Below are positions 47,903 through 56,760 of a stretch of DNA of 64,000 bases, in pieces. The translations under genes were made by a program, and so were the position numbers. The stretch comes from Sphingobium lignivorans (lineage in GTDB: Bacteria; Pseudomonadota; Alphaproteobacteria; Sphingomonadales; Sphingomonadaceae), in contig NZ_JACHKA010000001.1 in the NCBI RefSeq assembly GCF_014203955.1, positions 868,001 to 932,000 of the forward strand. The letters are read 5' to 3'. Below the pieces are notes generated by a model. It made no database searches. It was given only the letters and a program-made list of their open reading frames with translations, and was not told where the DNA came from. Each line of letters begins with the position of its first letter. Within the stretch, counting starts at the first letter, position 1.

Positions 47903-50368
47903 ATGGCAGGGAAGCCCATTGTCCTCATCACGGGCGCCGCCGGCAATGTCGGCCGCTCGCTCGCCACCGCGCTGCGGGAGCGCTACCGGATCGTCGGGTT
48001 CGATGTGAAGAGCGGCGACACCGATTATCCCGTGCTCGAAGTCGACCTGACCGACAAGGCAAGTGTCGAGGACGTGCTGCGCCGGGTGCGGGAGGAGCAT
48101 GGCGAGCGGATCGCCAGCGTCGTGCATCTCGCGGCTTATTTCGACTTCACTGGCGAGGATGCGCCGCAATATCGCGCCGTCAACGTGGAGGGCAGCCGCA
48201 ACCTCGTGGAAGCGCTCCGGGATTTCGAGGTGGAGCAGTTCCTCTATTCGGGCACGATGCTGGTCCATGAGGCCACTCGTCCGGGCGAGCGCATCGACGA
48301 GTCCCGGCCCATTGCGCCCGGCTGGGCCTATCCCCGGTCCAAGGCGGAAGCGGAAGCCGCCATCAGTGCCGCGCGCGGCGACATGCCGGTGGTCTTTCTC
48401 CATCTCGCCGGCCTGTATGACGAGCGCAGCTCGGTCCCGACGTTCGCCAATCAGATCGCCCGCATCTACGAGCGGGATTTCCAGAGCCATCTTTATTCCG
48501 GCGATACCGATGCCGGGCAGGCAATGGTGCATCGCGAGGACATGATCGACGCCTTCGTGCGGACGATCGACCGGCGCGACCGCTTGCCCGGGGAGACCGT
48601 CATCCTGGTCGGCGAGCCGGATGCGATCGGCTATGCGGACTTGCAGGATCGGCTGGGCTGCCTGATCCATGGTGAGGAGGAATGGGCGACGCTGCGCGTT
48701 CCGGCGCCGGTCGCCGCCGCGGGGGCATGGGCGCAGGACAAGGCGGAGCCGCTCGTGCCCGATGCGCTGGATGGCGGCGAGAAGCCCTTCATCCAGCCCT
48801 TCATGACGCGCATGGCCAGCGATCATTATGCGCTGGACATCAGCCGGGCCCGCGATCTGCTGGGATGGGAACCGCGCCACCGGCTTGCCGACAAGCTCCC
48901 CGCCATCGTCGCCGCGCTGAAGGAAGATCCGGCCGGTTGGTATGAAGCGAACCGCGTTCCGCCGCCCGCCTTCGTTGCCGAAGCACAGGATGTCGGCCTG
49001 CATGCCGAGACGCTGCGGGCCGATCATGAGACCTGGCTGCGCACGGTCCATGGCGAATGGCGCTGGGCGCATTTCGTTAACATGGCGCTGGGCTGCTGGA
49101 TCCTCGTGCAGCCCGTGATCGTGCAGGTGAGGGAGCCGGCGCTGTTCTGTTCCGAGATCGTGCTGGGCGCCGCGCTCATGCTGTTCTCGGGTCTTTCCCT
49201 CTCCTGGCGCATGGGCTGGGCGCGATGGGCAAGTGCGGCCGTGGCGGCGGGCATCATGGCAGTGCCCTTTATGTTCTGGACGAGCAATCCGGCGGCGTTT
49301 CTGTCCGACACACTGGTCGGCGCCTTCGCCTTCGGCCTCGCAGTGGGGACACGGCCGGAGCCCGGCCCTTCCATGGTCGCCGCGATGACCGGACCGGACG
49401 TGCCGCCGGGCTGGAGCTACAATCCCTCGACCTGGACGCAGCGCGTGCCGATCATCGTCCTTGCGCTCGTCGGCCTGCTGGTGGCGCGCTACCTCACCGC
49501 TTACCAGCTCGGGCAGATCGACAGCGTGTGGGAGCCGTTCTTCCCCGGCCTGCCCGACGACCCCGCGAAGAACGGGACAGAGGCGGTCATCACGTCGCAT
49601 GTCTCGGAGGCATTCCCCATCCCCGATGCGGCGCTGGGCGGCTACACCTACGCGCTGGAGATCGTGACCGGCATCGTCGGCTCGCGTGCGCGCTGGCGCA
49701 CCATGCCATGGCTGGTCTTCCTGTTCGGGCTGATGATCGCGCCGCTCGGCGTGGTCTCCATCCTGTTCGTCATCATCCAGCCCGTGGTCATCGGCACATG
49801 GGCGACGCTCACGCTCGTCGGCGCGGCCGCGATGCTCATCCAGATACCCTATTCGCTCGACGAGCTGCTCGCGACGCTGCAATTCGTGCGGCGCCGCGCG
49901 AAGGCGGGGCGGCCCTGGCTGCGCGTGTTCCTGTTCGGCGACACCGATGAGGGGCCGCGCCCGACGCGTGAGGATGAGTTCGACCGGGGCGCCGGGGAAA
50001 TCGTTCGCGACATGTGGGCGGGCGGGGTCAATCTGCCCTGGAATCTCGCGCTGGCGGGCGTCCTTGCGGCCTCCTTGCTGTTCACGCGACTGACCTTCGG
50101 CGCGCAGGGCGCGATGGCCCATGCCGATCACATCATCGGCTTCCTCGCGCTCACCGTCATTTCGCTCGCCGCGGCCGAAATGGCGCGCGCCTTGCGCTAC
50201 CTGCTCATTCCGCTCGGTGGCGCGCTGGCCGCCGCGCCGTTCCTGCTCGGGGCGGATGGAGCACACACCGCCGCAAGCGTTGTCATCGGCATTGCGCTGG
50301 CCTTGCTGAGCCTGCGCCGTGGACCGGTGCATGAGCATTATGGGCGGTGGGATCGGCTGATCGTCTGA
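47903..50368 (+). CDS. NAD-dependent epimerase fused to SPW-repeat and VKOR-like membrane domains
   Basis: The 821-residue protein is a fusion. Residues about 5-330 are an extended-SDR epimerase (VLITGAAGNVGRSLATAL, a YxxxK in WAYPRSKAEAEAA). Residues about 385-480 have SPW-repeat-like helices (HFVNMALGCWILVQPVIV). The rest is a VKOR-like polytopic domain (AVITSHVSEAFPIPDAALGGYTYALE). The CxxC pair expected in a working VKOR is absent. The start is ATG 47903 with GGGAGG upstream; ATG 47882 is an alternative. The natural substrate is unknown. Confidence 0.8.
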   Translation: MAGKPIVLITGAAGNVGRSLATALRERYRIVGFDVKSGDTDYPVLEVDLTDKASVEDVLRRVREEHGERIASVVHLAAYFDFTGEDAPQYRAVNVEGSRNLVEALRDFEVEQFLYSGTMLVHEATRPGERIDESRPIAPGWAYPRSKAEAEAAISAARGDMPVVFLHLAGLYDERSSVPTFANQIARIYERDFQSHLYSGDTDAGQAMVHREDMIDAFVRTIDRRDRLPGETVILVGEPDAIGYADLQDRLGCLIHGEEEWATLRVPAPVAAAGAWAQDKAEPLVPDALDGGEKPFIQPFMTRMASDHYALDISRARDLLGWEPRHRLADKLPAIVAALKEDPAGWYEANRVPPPAFVAEAQDVGLHAETLRADHETWLRTVHGEWRWAHFVNMALGCWILVQPVIVQVREPALFCSEIVLGAALMLFSGLSLSWRMGWARWASAAVAAGIMAVPFMFWTSNPAAFLSDTLVGAFAFGLAVGTRPEPGPSMVAAMTGPDVPPGWSYNPSTWTQRVPIIVLALVGLLVARYLTAYQLGQIDSVWEPFFPGLPDDPAKNGTEAVITSHVSEAFPIPDAALGGYTYALEIVTGIVGSRARWRTMPWLVFLFGLMIAPLGVVSILFVIIQPVVIGTWATLTLVGAAAMLIQIPYSLDELLATLQFVRRRAKAGRPWLRVFLFGDTDEGPRPTREDEFDRGAGEIVRDMWAGGVNLPWNLALAGVLAASLLFTRLTFGAQGAMAHADHIIGFLALTVISLAAAEMARALRYLLIPLGGALAAAPFLLGADGAHTAASVVIGIALALLSLRRGPVHEHYGRWDRLIV

Positions 50369-50399
50369 GCCGGGGGGAGGGGCCGGCCCCCCCGCGCCT

Positions 50400-50687
50400 T
50401 CACTGGGAGAGCAGGGCGGGGAGGGCCTGCCAGAGGATGGCGACGCCGCCAAGCAGCAGCCCCCCGAGCGTGGATTGCCGGCGCCAGCGCTCGTGACCAT
50501 CGACCGGCGCCGCTCGCCACAGCTTGAGGAAGATCGCGGCGGCGATGCCAAGCGCTGCGAGCGTGAGCAGGGCGACTGCGATGCGCGGGGCGAGCCCTTC
50601 GCCCCAGAATTCGCCGATGCCGTAGAGAAGGAAGAAATGCCCGGCCCACAGGACGAGCCCGGAAAGCAGGATCAGCCAGCCGCGCAT
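50400..50687 (-). CDS. Small membrane protein at the end of the oxidase cluster
   Basis: A 95-residue protein with three hydrophobic segments (WLILLSGLVLWAGHFFLLYGI, IAVALLTLAALGIAAAIFL and GGLLLGGVAILWQALPALL). It follows the oxidase I/III gene by 1 bp on the same strand, so it may be an accessory or small subunit. No family is recognised. The central loop is charged (WRAAPVDGHERWRRQ). Confidence 0.65.
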   Translation of the reverse strand: MRGWLILLSGLVLWAGHFFLLYGIGEFWGEGLAPRIAVALLTLAALGIAAAIFLKLWRAAPVDGHERWRRQSTLGGLLLGGVAILWQALPALLSQ

Positions 50688-50688
50688 C

Positions 50689-53217
50689 TCAGCCCGCCCC
50701 GATCAGGCGGCTGAATACCGAGCCGACGAGGCCTTCCGCCGCCGCGAAGCCAATGAACAGCGCGCAGACGTCGACCGTGGTGTTGGCCGGCACGCTGACG
50801 AGCCCGCGCAGGACGCGTGCGGCGCAATATCCGGCCATGAGCCCGCCGACCGCGAACGTGCAGCCCTGCAGGAGCTGGATGGCATAGACGATCGCGGCCT
50901 GCCCGCTCATCTGGGGATGAAGGCCCGTGGCCATCCACTGGCCATTGTCCAGCGCCAGCGCGAGAGCGCCGCACGCCACGGCACCCACCAGAGCGCCGCT
51001 GGCCCAGCCGGCGCCGATCCGGAGCAGACGGCGCGTCGCCACCGCGAGCGCGAGCGCGGCGCCGTGCAGGGCGAGCGTCGGCAGGCCGGCCAGGAGCGAC
51101 GGCGGCGCGCTCCAGAAGTCCGGCTGATTGGAGCGCAGATAAGCGAGGCCGAACAGGGCCATGGCGAACATCATGCCGAGCACGACAAGCAGCGTGACCG
51201 TCGCCCACCATCCGAGGGAGGAGGGACCCGTCACATAAGTCGGCACCTGGATGCCCGCGCCGATGTCGACGCGCTCCATCGGAAGGCGGCGGTCCGTGTC
51301 CCACAGCCAGCGCAGCATGGCCATGACCGCGAGGATCGCGCTCGCGAAGCCGAACGCATAGGCCTGCACGGTGAGGGACAAGAAGAAACCGGCCGTGAAC
51401 ACCGCTGCGGCGAGCGGCCAGGCCGATGGCGTCGGCATGACCTGGAGATATTGCGGTTCCGCGCGCAGCGGGCTGGTGACCATCGTTTCGCGCAGGCCGG
51501 TCGCCGAGCCGGGCAGGAAATAGCGGCCCTGCGCCACGTCGTCCGCCAGCGCGGGATCGTTCCAGAGCGGCTCCCGGCTATGGACGATCGGGATCGACCG
51601 GGCCGAATAGAGTTTCGTCGGCAGCCATTCGAGCGTCCCCGCGCCATGGACGTTCCCCGCATTGCCGCCGCTCGGCGACAGCCGGAAATTGCGCAGCAGA
51701 TCGATCACGAACAGCAGGACTCCTACCGCGAACATGAAGGCGCCGATGGTGGAAATGAGATTGGGCAGGTCCCAGCCATGCTCGGGCAGATAGGTATAGA
51801 CGCGCCGCGGCATGCCCATGAACCCGGTGAGGTGCATCGGCATGAAGGCGATGTTCATGCCCAGGAACATCAGCCCGAACACCCATCTGGCGAGCCGCTC
51901 CGAGAGGGCGCGGCGGCTTATCATGGGCACCCAGTGGTAGAAGGCGGCGAACAGCGGGAACACCATCCCGCCGATCAGCACATAATGGAAATGGGCGACG
52001 ATGAAGTAGGTGTCGTGCACTTGCCAGTCGAACGGAACGAGCGCGACCATGACGCCGGTGAGCCCGCCGGTGACGAAGATGATGATGCTGCCGAGCACGA
52101 ACAGGCCGGGGCCGTTGTAGCGCGGCCGGCCCGTGGCGAGCGTGGCGATCCAGGAGAAGACCTGAATGCCGGCCGGCACGCTCACCGCCATGGACGCGGC
52201 GGAGAAGAAGCCCGTCGTCATCGGCGGCATGCCGGTCGTGAACATGTGGTGCGCCCAGACGCCGAAGCTGATGAAGCCGGTCGCCAGCATGGCCAGCACG
52301 ATGAGCCGGTAACCCACGAGCTCGGTGCGCGCCACCACCGGCACGATCATGCTCATCATGCCCGCCGCGGGCAGGAAGATGATGTAGACTTCCGGATGTC
52401 CGAAGAACCAGAAGAGATGCTGCCAGAGCAACGGGTCGCCCCCGCGCGCGGATTCGAAGAAGGGCCAGTTGAACGCGCGTTCGATCTCCAGCAGCAGGGT
52501 GGCGAGAATGACGCTCGGAAAAGCGATGATGATCATCACCGCGAAGACCAGCATCGCCCAGGCGAAGATCGGCATCTTGTCCAGCGTCATGCCCGGCGCG
52601 CGCGTGCGCAGCACGCCCACGATGATCTCGATGGCGCCGGCAATGGCGCTGATCTCGATGAAGCCGATGCCGAGCAGCCAGAAATCGGTGTTGATGCCGG
52701 GCGAAAAGGCCTTGGAGGTGAGCGGCGGGTACATGAACCAGCCGCCGTCCGGCGCCAAGCCCACGAAGAGCGAGGCGAAGAAGCACAGGCCGCCCACCGC
52801 ATAGGCCCAGAAGGCATAAGCGGAGAGGCGAGGGAAAGGCAGGTCGCGCGCGGCCAGCATCTGTGGAAGCAGCAGCACGGCTGCTGCTTCCACGGCGGGC
52901 ACCGCGAAAAGGAACATCATCACCGTGCCATGCATGGTGAAGACCTGATTGTAGGTGTCCTGCGGCAGCACGTCGAGCAGCGGCGCCGCTAGCTGGACCC
53001 GCATCAGCAGGCCGAGAATTCCCGCCAGCAGGAAAAACAGGAACGCGATGCCGACATAATAGACGCCGACATAGTTGTTGTTGACGACGGTGAGATATTC
53101 GAGCCCCCGGGGCTTGCACCAGATGCGGCGCAGCGTCTCTTCCTCTTCCGGGGGACGCGGCTCCTGCGTGGGAAAACGCGCGTACAGCGTGGGATCGAAA
53201 CCGGTCTCGGAGGTCAC
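50689..53217 (-). CDS. ctaD: Cytochrome c oxidase subunit I fused to subunit III
   Basis: This 842-residue protein is the catalytic core of a haem-copper oxidase. The first 560 residues are subunit I with the haem a ligand region TMHGTVMMFLF, the CuB/Tyr segment FGHPEVYI, VWAHHMFTTGM and the paired His FHYVLIGG. The last 260 or so are subunit III-like helices. The I+III fusion is known in caa3 and related oxidases. It overlaps the ctaC stop by 4 bp. The cluster also has ctaG, a monohaem cytochrome and a b561-type gene. Confidence 0.95.
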   Translation of the reverse strand: MTSETGFDPTLYARFPTQEPRPPEEEETLRRIWCKPRGLEYLTVVNNNYVGVYYVGIAFLFFLLAGILGLLMRVQLAAPLLDVLPQDTYNQVFTMHGTVMMFLFAVPAVEAAAVLLLPQMLAARDLPFPRLSAYAFWAYAVGGLCFFASLFVGLAPDGGWFMYPPLTSKAFSPGINTDFWLLGIGFIEISAIAGAIEIIVGVLRTRAPGMTLDKMPIFAWAMLVFAVMIIIAFPSVILATLLLEIERAFNWPFFESARGGDPLLWQHLFWFFGHPEVYIIFLPAAGMMSMIVPVVARTELVGYRLIVLAMLATGFISFGVWAHHMFTTGMPPMTTGFFSAASMAVSVPAGIQVFSWIATLATGRPRYNGPGLFVLGSIIIFVTGGLTGVMVALVPFDWQVHDTYFIVAHFHYVLIGGMVFPLFAAFYHWVPMISRRALSERLARWVFGLMFLGMNIAFMPMHLTGFMGMPRRVYTYLPEHGWDLPNLISTIGAFMFAVGVLLFVIDLLRNFRLSPSGGNAGNVHGAGTLEWLPTKLYSARSIPIVHSREPLWNDPALADDVAQGRYFLPGSATGLRETMVTSPLRAEPQYLQVMPTPSAWPLAAAVFTAGFFLSLTVQAYAFGFASAILAVMAMLRWLWDTDRRLPMERVDIGAGIQVPTYVTGPSSLGWWATVTLLVVLGMMFAMALFGLAYLRSNQPDFWSAPPSLLAGLPTLALHGAALALAVATRRLLRIGAGWASGALVGAVACGALALALDNGQWMATGLHPQMSGQAAIVYAIQLLQGCTFAVGGLMAGYCAARVLRGLVSVPANTTVDVCALFIGFAAAEGLVGSVFSRLIGAG

Positions 53218-54185
53218 TGGCGCGTCGCCAGATAGTCGCCGAGCGCGCGCAGCTCCTCGCCCGAGAACTGATGATAGGCCGGCATGCGGTTCGCTGGCTT
53301 GATCGCCTGGCTGTCCGCGATCCAGCCATTCAGCGTGCCCGGATTATTGGGCAGGATGCCCGCGCCCAGCGTGCGACGCGTGCCGACATGCGTGAGATCG
53401 GGCCCGGCGAGGCCGTTCGCTTCCGTGCCCCGGATCGTGTGGCAGGCCGCGCAGCCGCTGGAGAGGAACAGGGCGGCGCCACGCGCGGCGGTGCTGCCCG
53501 GTGCGGGGGCGGGGGCCGGGCGGCGGCTGGCCTGCCAGCGCGCGAAATCGTCCGGCGCATGCGCGATGACGACAAAGCCCATGAGAGCATGAGGGCCGCC
53601 GCAATATTCGGCACATTGCCCCCAGTAGACACCCGGCTTGTCGGCCTGGATCAGCAGGCGGTTGGTGCGGCCCGGGATCATGTCCATCTTCCCGCTGAGG
53701 CGCGGCACCCAGAAGCTGTGGATCACGTCCGCCGCGTCCAGCTCCAGCAGCACCGGCTCCCCGACGGGGATGTGCAGTTCGTTGGCGTCACGCAGGGTTT
53801 CGCGGCCGCTCTGGTCGAGATAATGCACGCGCCACCACCACATCTCGCCGATCACCCGCACGCGCATTTCCTGCCCGGTCACGCGATGCGCGGAAAGGTG
53901 GCTGGTCAGCGAGAGCCCCCAGACCAGCAGGCCGGTCAGCACGACAACGGGGAAGGCAAAGCCGCCGATCCAGATCGCTTTCTCGCCGCCCAGTTTCGCC
54001 TTGAGCGACGGCGTGCCGAACAGCGCGATCCAGAGCGCGGCGAGCACGATGCCGAGGATCGCGAAGCCGCCGGCGAGCAGCACCCACGCAAGCGTCGTCA
54101 CCGGCTCCGAAAACGGACCGGCCGCGTCGAGAACGGGTGGCAGCCAGCCGCTACCCGTCGCGGGGACTGGCGCCTCAGCGCGCAC
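53214..54185 (-). CDS. ctaC: Cytochrome c oxidase subunit II with fused cytochrome c domain
   Basis: Subunit II receives electrons through the CuA centre. The 323-residue protein has two N-terminal membrane helices and a cupredoxin domain whose CuA ligands are His156 (HSFW), Cys191, Glu193, Cys195, His199 and Met202 (CAEYCGGPHALM). A C-terminal cytochrome c domain has CAACH at 245-249, as in caa3 oxidases. It overlaps the downstream oxidase gene by 4 bp and the upstream cytochrome gene by 11 bp. Confidence 0.96.
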   Translation of the reverse strand: MRAEAPVPATGSGWLPPVLDAAGPFSEPVTTLAWVLLAGGFAILGIVLAALWIALFGTPSLKAKLGGEKAIWIGGFAFPVVVLTGLLVWGLSLTSHLSAHRVTGQEMRVRVIGEMWWWRVHYLDQSGRETLRDANELHIPVGEPVLLELDAADVIHSFWVPRLSGKMDMIPGRTNRLLIQADKPGVYWGQCAEYCGGPHALMGFVVIAHAPDDFARWQASRRPAPAPAPGSTAARGAALFLSSGCAACHTIRGTEANGLAGPDLTHVGTRRTLGAGILPNNPGTLNGWIADSQAIKPANRMPAYHQFSGEELRALGDYLATRQ

Positions 54186-54564
54186 GGAAGCTTTGCAGCC
54201 AGGCCGCGATGTCGCGCGCTTCCTCGTCCTTCATCGGGATGGCGGGCATGGCGGTGCCGGGCGCGATTGACGGCGCATCGCGAACGAACCGGGCAAGCTG
54301 CTCGGGTCGATTGGGCACGCGGCCCGCGATCAGCGCACGGTCGCCATAGCCGTGAAGATCCGGCCCGACGCGCCCCTGCGGCCAGCCGATGCCCGGCATC
54401 GTATGGCAGGCGCCGCAGCCCAGCCGCGCGGCAGCGTCCTGTCCGCGTGCGATTGCCTGGGCGTCCGCCTCACGCGGCCGCAACTCGGCCGGCTTGCAGG
54501 CGCCAAGTGCAGTGGTCGTCAGTCCGATTGCCGCCATCAAGACGATTCCCCTTGGGCGGAGCAT
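54175..54564 (-). CDS. Monohaem c-type cytochrome (lipoprotein-like)
   Basis: The 129-residue protein has an N-terminal lipoprotein-like signal (LTTTALGAC) and one haem-binding site, CGACH, in LGCGACHTMPGIGWPQGRVGPDLHGYG. The distal Met is probably in PAIPMKDEEARDIAAWL. It probably donates electrons to the adjacent oxidase. The ATG at 54564 is preferred; 54588 is also possible. Its 3' end overlaps ctaC by 11 bp. Confidence 0.85.
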   Translation of the reverse strand: MLRPRGIVLMAAIGLTTTALGACKPAELRPREADAQAIARGQDAAARLGCGACHTMPGIGWPQGRVGPDLHGYGDRALIAGRVPNRPEQLARFVRDAPSIAPGTAMPAIPMKDEEARDIAAWLQSFRAR

Positions 54565-54627
54565 GATTGTCCCCGAGTCTGCGTTCATGACTGGAACCGC
54601 TCTGCGGCCCGATCCGTTCCCGGCAAT

Positions 54628-55371
54628 GTGCAGCTTCGTTTCATCCTTGCCCTGCTTCCGCTCGCCGGTTGCGACCTGCCGCCTCGGGACAATCGCTTCC
54701 GTGCCACGGGGGAAGTGATCGCGTTCAGCGGCGCGGACGGCGGCGCGCCGGCTGCCTGCTTCTCCTGTCATGGCGTCGATGGCGAAGGCGATGGCGGGGC
54801 GACGCCGCGCCTCGCCGGTCTCGATGCGGGCTATCTGCATCGCCAGCTGGACGACTATGCGTCCGGGCGGCGCGACCATGCGCCCATGCGCGCCATAGCG
54901 CAGCATCTCGACGCGGATGATCGGGAGAAAGTCGCCGCTTATTATGCGGGACTGGCACCCACATGGGCGCCTTCTGCCGCCACGGCCTCCGCGACCGATC
55001 CGCATGCTGCGCGATTATACAGCGAAGGCGACCCCGCGCGGGGTCTGCAGGCCTGCGCGCAGTGCCATGGCGAAAGCGGCGAAGGTGGCGGGCCGGGCAA
55101 TCCGCCGCTCGCGGGCCAGCCAGCCGACTATATGGCGCGGCAATTATGGGCCTGGAGGACCGGAAAGCGCCTCAATGATCCGCTCGGCGAGATGCTGGCG
55201 GTCAGCCGCCGGCTTTCTCCGGAGGAGGTGGCGGCGGTTGCAGCCCATGCCGCGGCACTTCCAGGGGCGCATCTTCCGGAAGCTCCGGCAGCATCCCGCG
55301 CAGCACGTCGTGTCGATTCCAGAAATGATGCTTCAGGGCCGCGCCCACATGCAGCGGGATCATCACGATAA
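54628..55371 (+). CDS. Dihaem c-type cytochrome (c4-like), convergent with b561
   Basis: The 247-residue protein starts at a GTG (MQLRFILALLPLAGC) with a lipobox Cys at residue 15. It has two cytochrome c domains with CFSCH and CAQCH, in the c4-type pattern (GDGGATPRLAGLDAGYLHRQL and GGGPGNPPLAGQPADYMARQL). Its 3' end overlaps the convergent b561 gene by about 170 bp, which is unusual. The last 45 residues after AAALPGAHLPEA are low complexity, so the real stop may not be functionally important. It lies between oxidase genes of opposite orientation. Confidence 0.75.
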   Translation: MQLRFILALLPLAGCDLPPRDNRFRATGEVIAFSGADGGAPAACFSCHGVDGEGDGGATPRLAGLDAGYLHRQLDDYASGRRDHAPMRAIAQHLDADDREKVAAYYAGLAPTWAPSAATASATDPHAARLYSEGDPARGLQACAQCHGESGEGGGPGNPPLAGQPADYMARQLWAWRTGKRLNDPLGEMLAVSRRLSPEEVAAVAAHAAALPGAHLPEAPAASRAARRVDSRNDASGPRPHAAGSSR

Positions 55372-55870
55372 GCAGCAGGATCAGGATGGCATGGATGCTC
55401 TCCCCCCAGTGCAGGGCCAGCCACTGGACGGGCACCGGCGTCGCGGCGAAGGGCATGAGGGGCCAGGGGATGACGCCTGCGAGGCGGAGCGGCGGGCCGC
55501 CGTCGATCGCTGACCACATTGCCCAGCCGCTCAGCGGCAGGCCGAAGAAGCAGATGTAGAAGAGGACATGCGTCACGTAAGCGGCGCGGGTCTGCCATCC
55601 GAGATCATTGGCGTCGTTGATGGGCGCCGGAACGATGAACCGCCAGAGCAGGCGCAGCAGCGCGAGCATGAGCATCAGCAGGCCGATCTCGGCATGGACC
55701 TCGAAGGCGCGCAGCTTGTCGCCCCCCGCCGGCAGCCGGCTCATGTACCAGCCCCAGCCGAGCTGGAAGAGGATGAGCGCGGCCATGGTCCAGTGGAAGA
55801 CCTGCCCAATCGGGGAGTAGCGCCGTTCCGCCGTGTGACGGGCCGCCCAGGCCCGGATCGCCTCGATCAT
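55202..55870 (-). CDS. Cytochrome b561 family protein
   Basis: The 222-residue protein has four to five membrane helices with conserved haem-b His candidates (QVFHWTMAAL, FEVHAEIGLL, VIPLHVGAAL-type MIPLHVGAALKHHFW). It matches the cytochrome b561/YodB family, which moves electrons across or within the membrane. It is downstream of ctaG by 13 bp on the same strand. The C-terminal PPPPPPEKAGG tail overlaps the convergent cytochrome c gene. Confidence 0.88.
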   Translation of the reverse strand: MIEAIRAWAARHTAERRYSPIGQVFHWTMAALILFQLGWGWYMSRLPAGGDKLRAFEVHAEIGLLMLMLALLRLLWRFIVPAPINDANDLGWQTRAAYVTHVLFYICFFGLPLSGWAMWSAIDGGPPLRLAGVIPWPLMPFAATPVPVQWLALHWGESIHAILILLLIVMIPLHVGAALKHHFWNRHDVLRGMLPELPEDAPLEVPRHGLQPPPPPPEKAGG

Positions 55871-55883
55871 GCCCGCGCCTCGA

Positions 55884-56597
55884 TCATGCCGGCAGGGCTC
55901 GCGCGGGCGTGAGCATCCGCCAGCCGCGCAGCAGCGCGGCGCCGAGATAAAGCGCGGAGGCCGGCGCCCACATGATGAGGCCGCCCACCTGCTGGTCCTC
56001 CAGCGGCGTGAGGCCCCAGGGCTGCGTGCTCAGCCAGTGCGGCGCGTACATGGGTTGCGTGGCGAAGGTGATGAGCGCGCCGAGCAGGCCCATCTGCACC
56101 ATCATGATGAGCAGCAGGCCGATGGCCGAGCTGTCCGCCGTGCCTCGCAGCGCTGCCCAGAAGCCGAGGGCGCTGCCGAGCAGGCTGGCCTGCATCAGCC
56201 AGTAGGCGGCATCGCTGGAGAGCGCGAAGGCATAAGGCCCCGGCGCATGCCATATCCAGAACAGCAGCGCGTGCGCGCCTGCCCAGTAAGCCGCGCCGCC
56301 CGGCGAGCGCAGCCCCAGACCCCGGACGAGCAACGGCGCCGCCACCGCCGTCAGCAGGACATGATGGACCACGCGCACCCCGAACAGCGCGGAAGACAGC
56401 GCGCAGAGCGGCGATAGGAAGAGCAGCGCAAGGCAGGCAAGGCCGAGGCTCGCGGATGTCCGGTCCGCCCCACGCCGCCAGGCCCAGAGGCCCGCCAGCA
56501 GCAGCGCGGCGATCACGAGCGGATCGAAATTCCAGCGCGTCAGCCAGTCGGACGGCAGTGGCGCCACGCCGCAATAAGGTATCCAGGTGCGATCCAT
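55884..56597 (-). CDS. Cytochrome c oxidase assembly protein, caa3-type CtaG
   Basis: The 237-residue protein has about seven hydrophobic segments and the caa3_CtaG pattern, including VRVVHHVLLTAVAAPLLVRGLG, LFWIWHAPGPYAFALSSDAAYWLMQ and MYAPHWLSTQPWGLTPLEDQQVGGL. The family is needed for copper insertion into CuB. The ATG at 56597 has AAGGAA upstream. It heads the minus-strand oxidase cluster. The intergenic region holds an EcfG-like palindrome shared with the divergent operon. Confidence 0.87.
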   Translation of the reverse strand: MDRTWIPYCGVAPLPSDWLTRWNFDPLVIAALLLAGLWAWRRGADRTSASLGLACLALLFLSPLCALSSALFGVRVVHHVLLTAVAAPLLVRGLGLRSPGGAAYWAGAHALLFWIWHAPGPYAFALSSDAAYWLMQASLLGSALGFWAALRGTADSSAIGLLLIMMVQMGLLGALITFATQPMYAPHWLSTQPWGLTPLEDQQVGGLIMWAPASALYLGAALLRGWRMLTPARALPA

Positions 56598-56620
56598 CAG
56601 TCGGTTCCTTCCCCACTTCG

Positions 56621-56647
56621 GGAACCTTGGCAGGAGCGTGCGGTTCC
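56621..56647. promoter_or_regulatory. Palindromic EcfG-type promoter for both divergent operons
   Basis: GGAAC-N17-GTTCC reads the same on both strands. Each strand therefore carries GGAAC at -35 and GTT at -10 with 17-bp spacing, close to the alphaproteobacterial EcfG consensus. On the plus strand it faces the DUF2231 operon (start 56761). On the minus strand it faces ctaG (start 56597) with a short leader. Confidence 0.55.
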
Positions 56648-56661
56648 CAAGGAAGGCTTGT

Positions 56662-56689
56662 GGAGAGGATTTCCCGGAGAGGAATTCCC
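56662..56689. repeat. Two tandem 14-bp repeats in the divergent promoter region
   Basis: GGAGAGGATTTCCC is followed directly by GGAGAGGAATTCCC, with one mismatch. They lie between the EcfG palindrome and the DUF2231 start and could be regulator sites. Confidence 0.5.
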
Positions 56690-56760
56690 GGAATGATGTC
56701 TCTGCCGGCCGAGAATGATCGCGCCGCGTCCCGGCAGTCCGCAACCGGAGGAATGCACCC

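Noticed and set aside
46655-50551. 1298-residue minus-strand frame extending the AI-2E protein upstream
   Set aside because: Only the last 343 residues form the membrane protein. The rest is antisense to the epimerase fusion gene.
50917-52992. 691-residue plus-strand open frame
   Set aside because: It is antisense to the oxidase subunit I/III gene and has biased composition.
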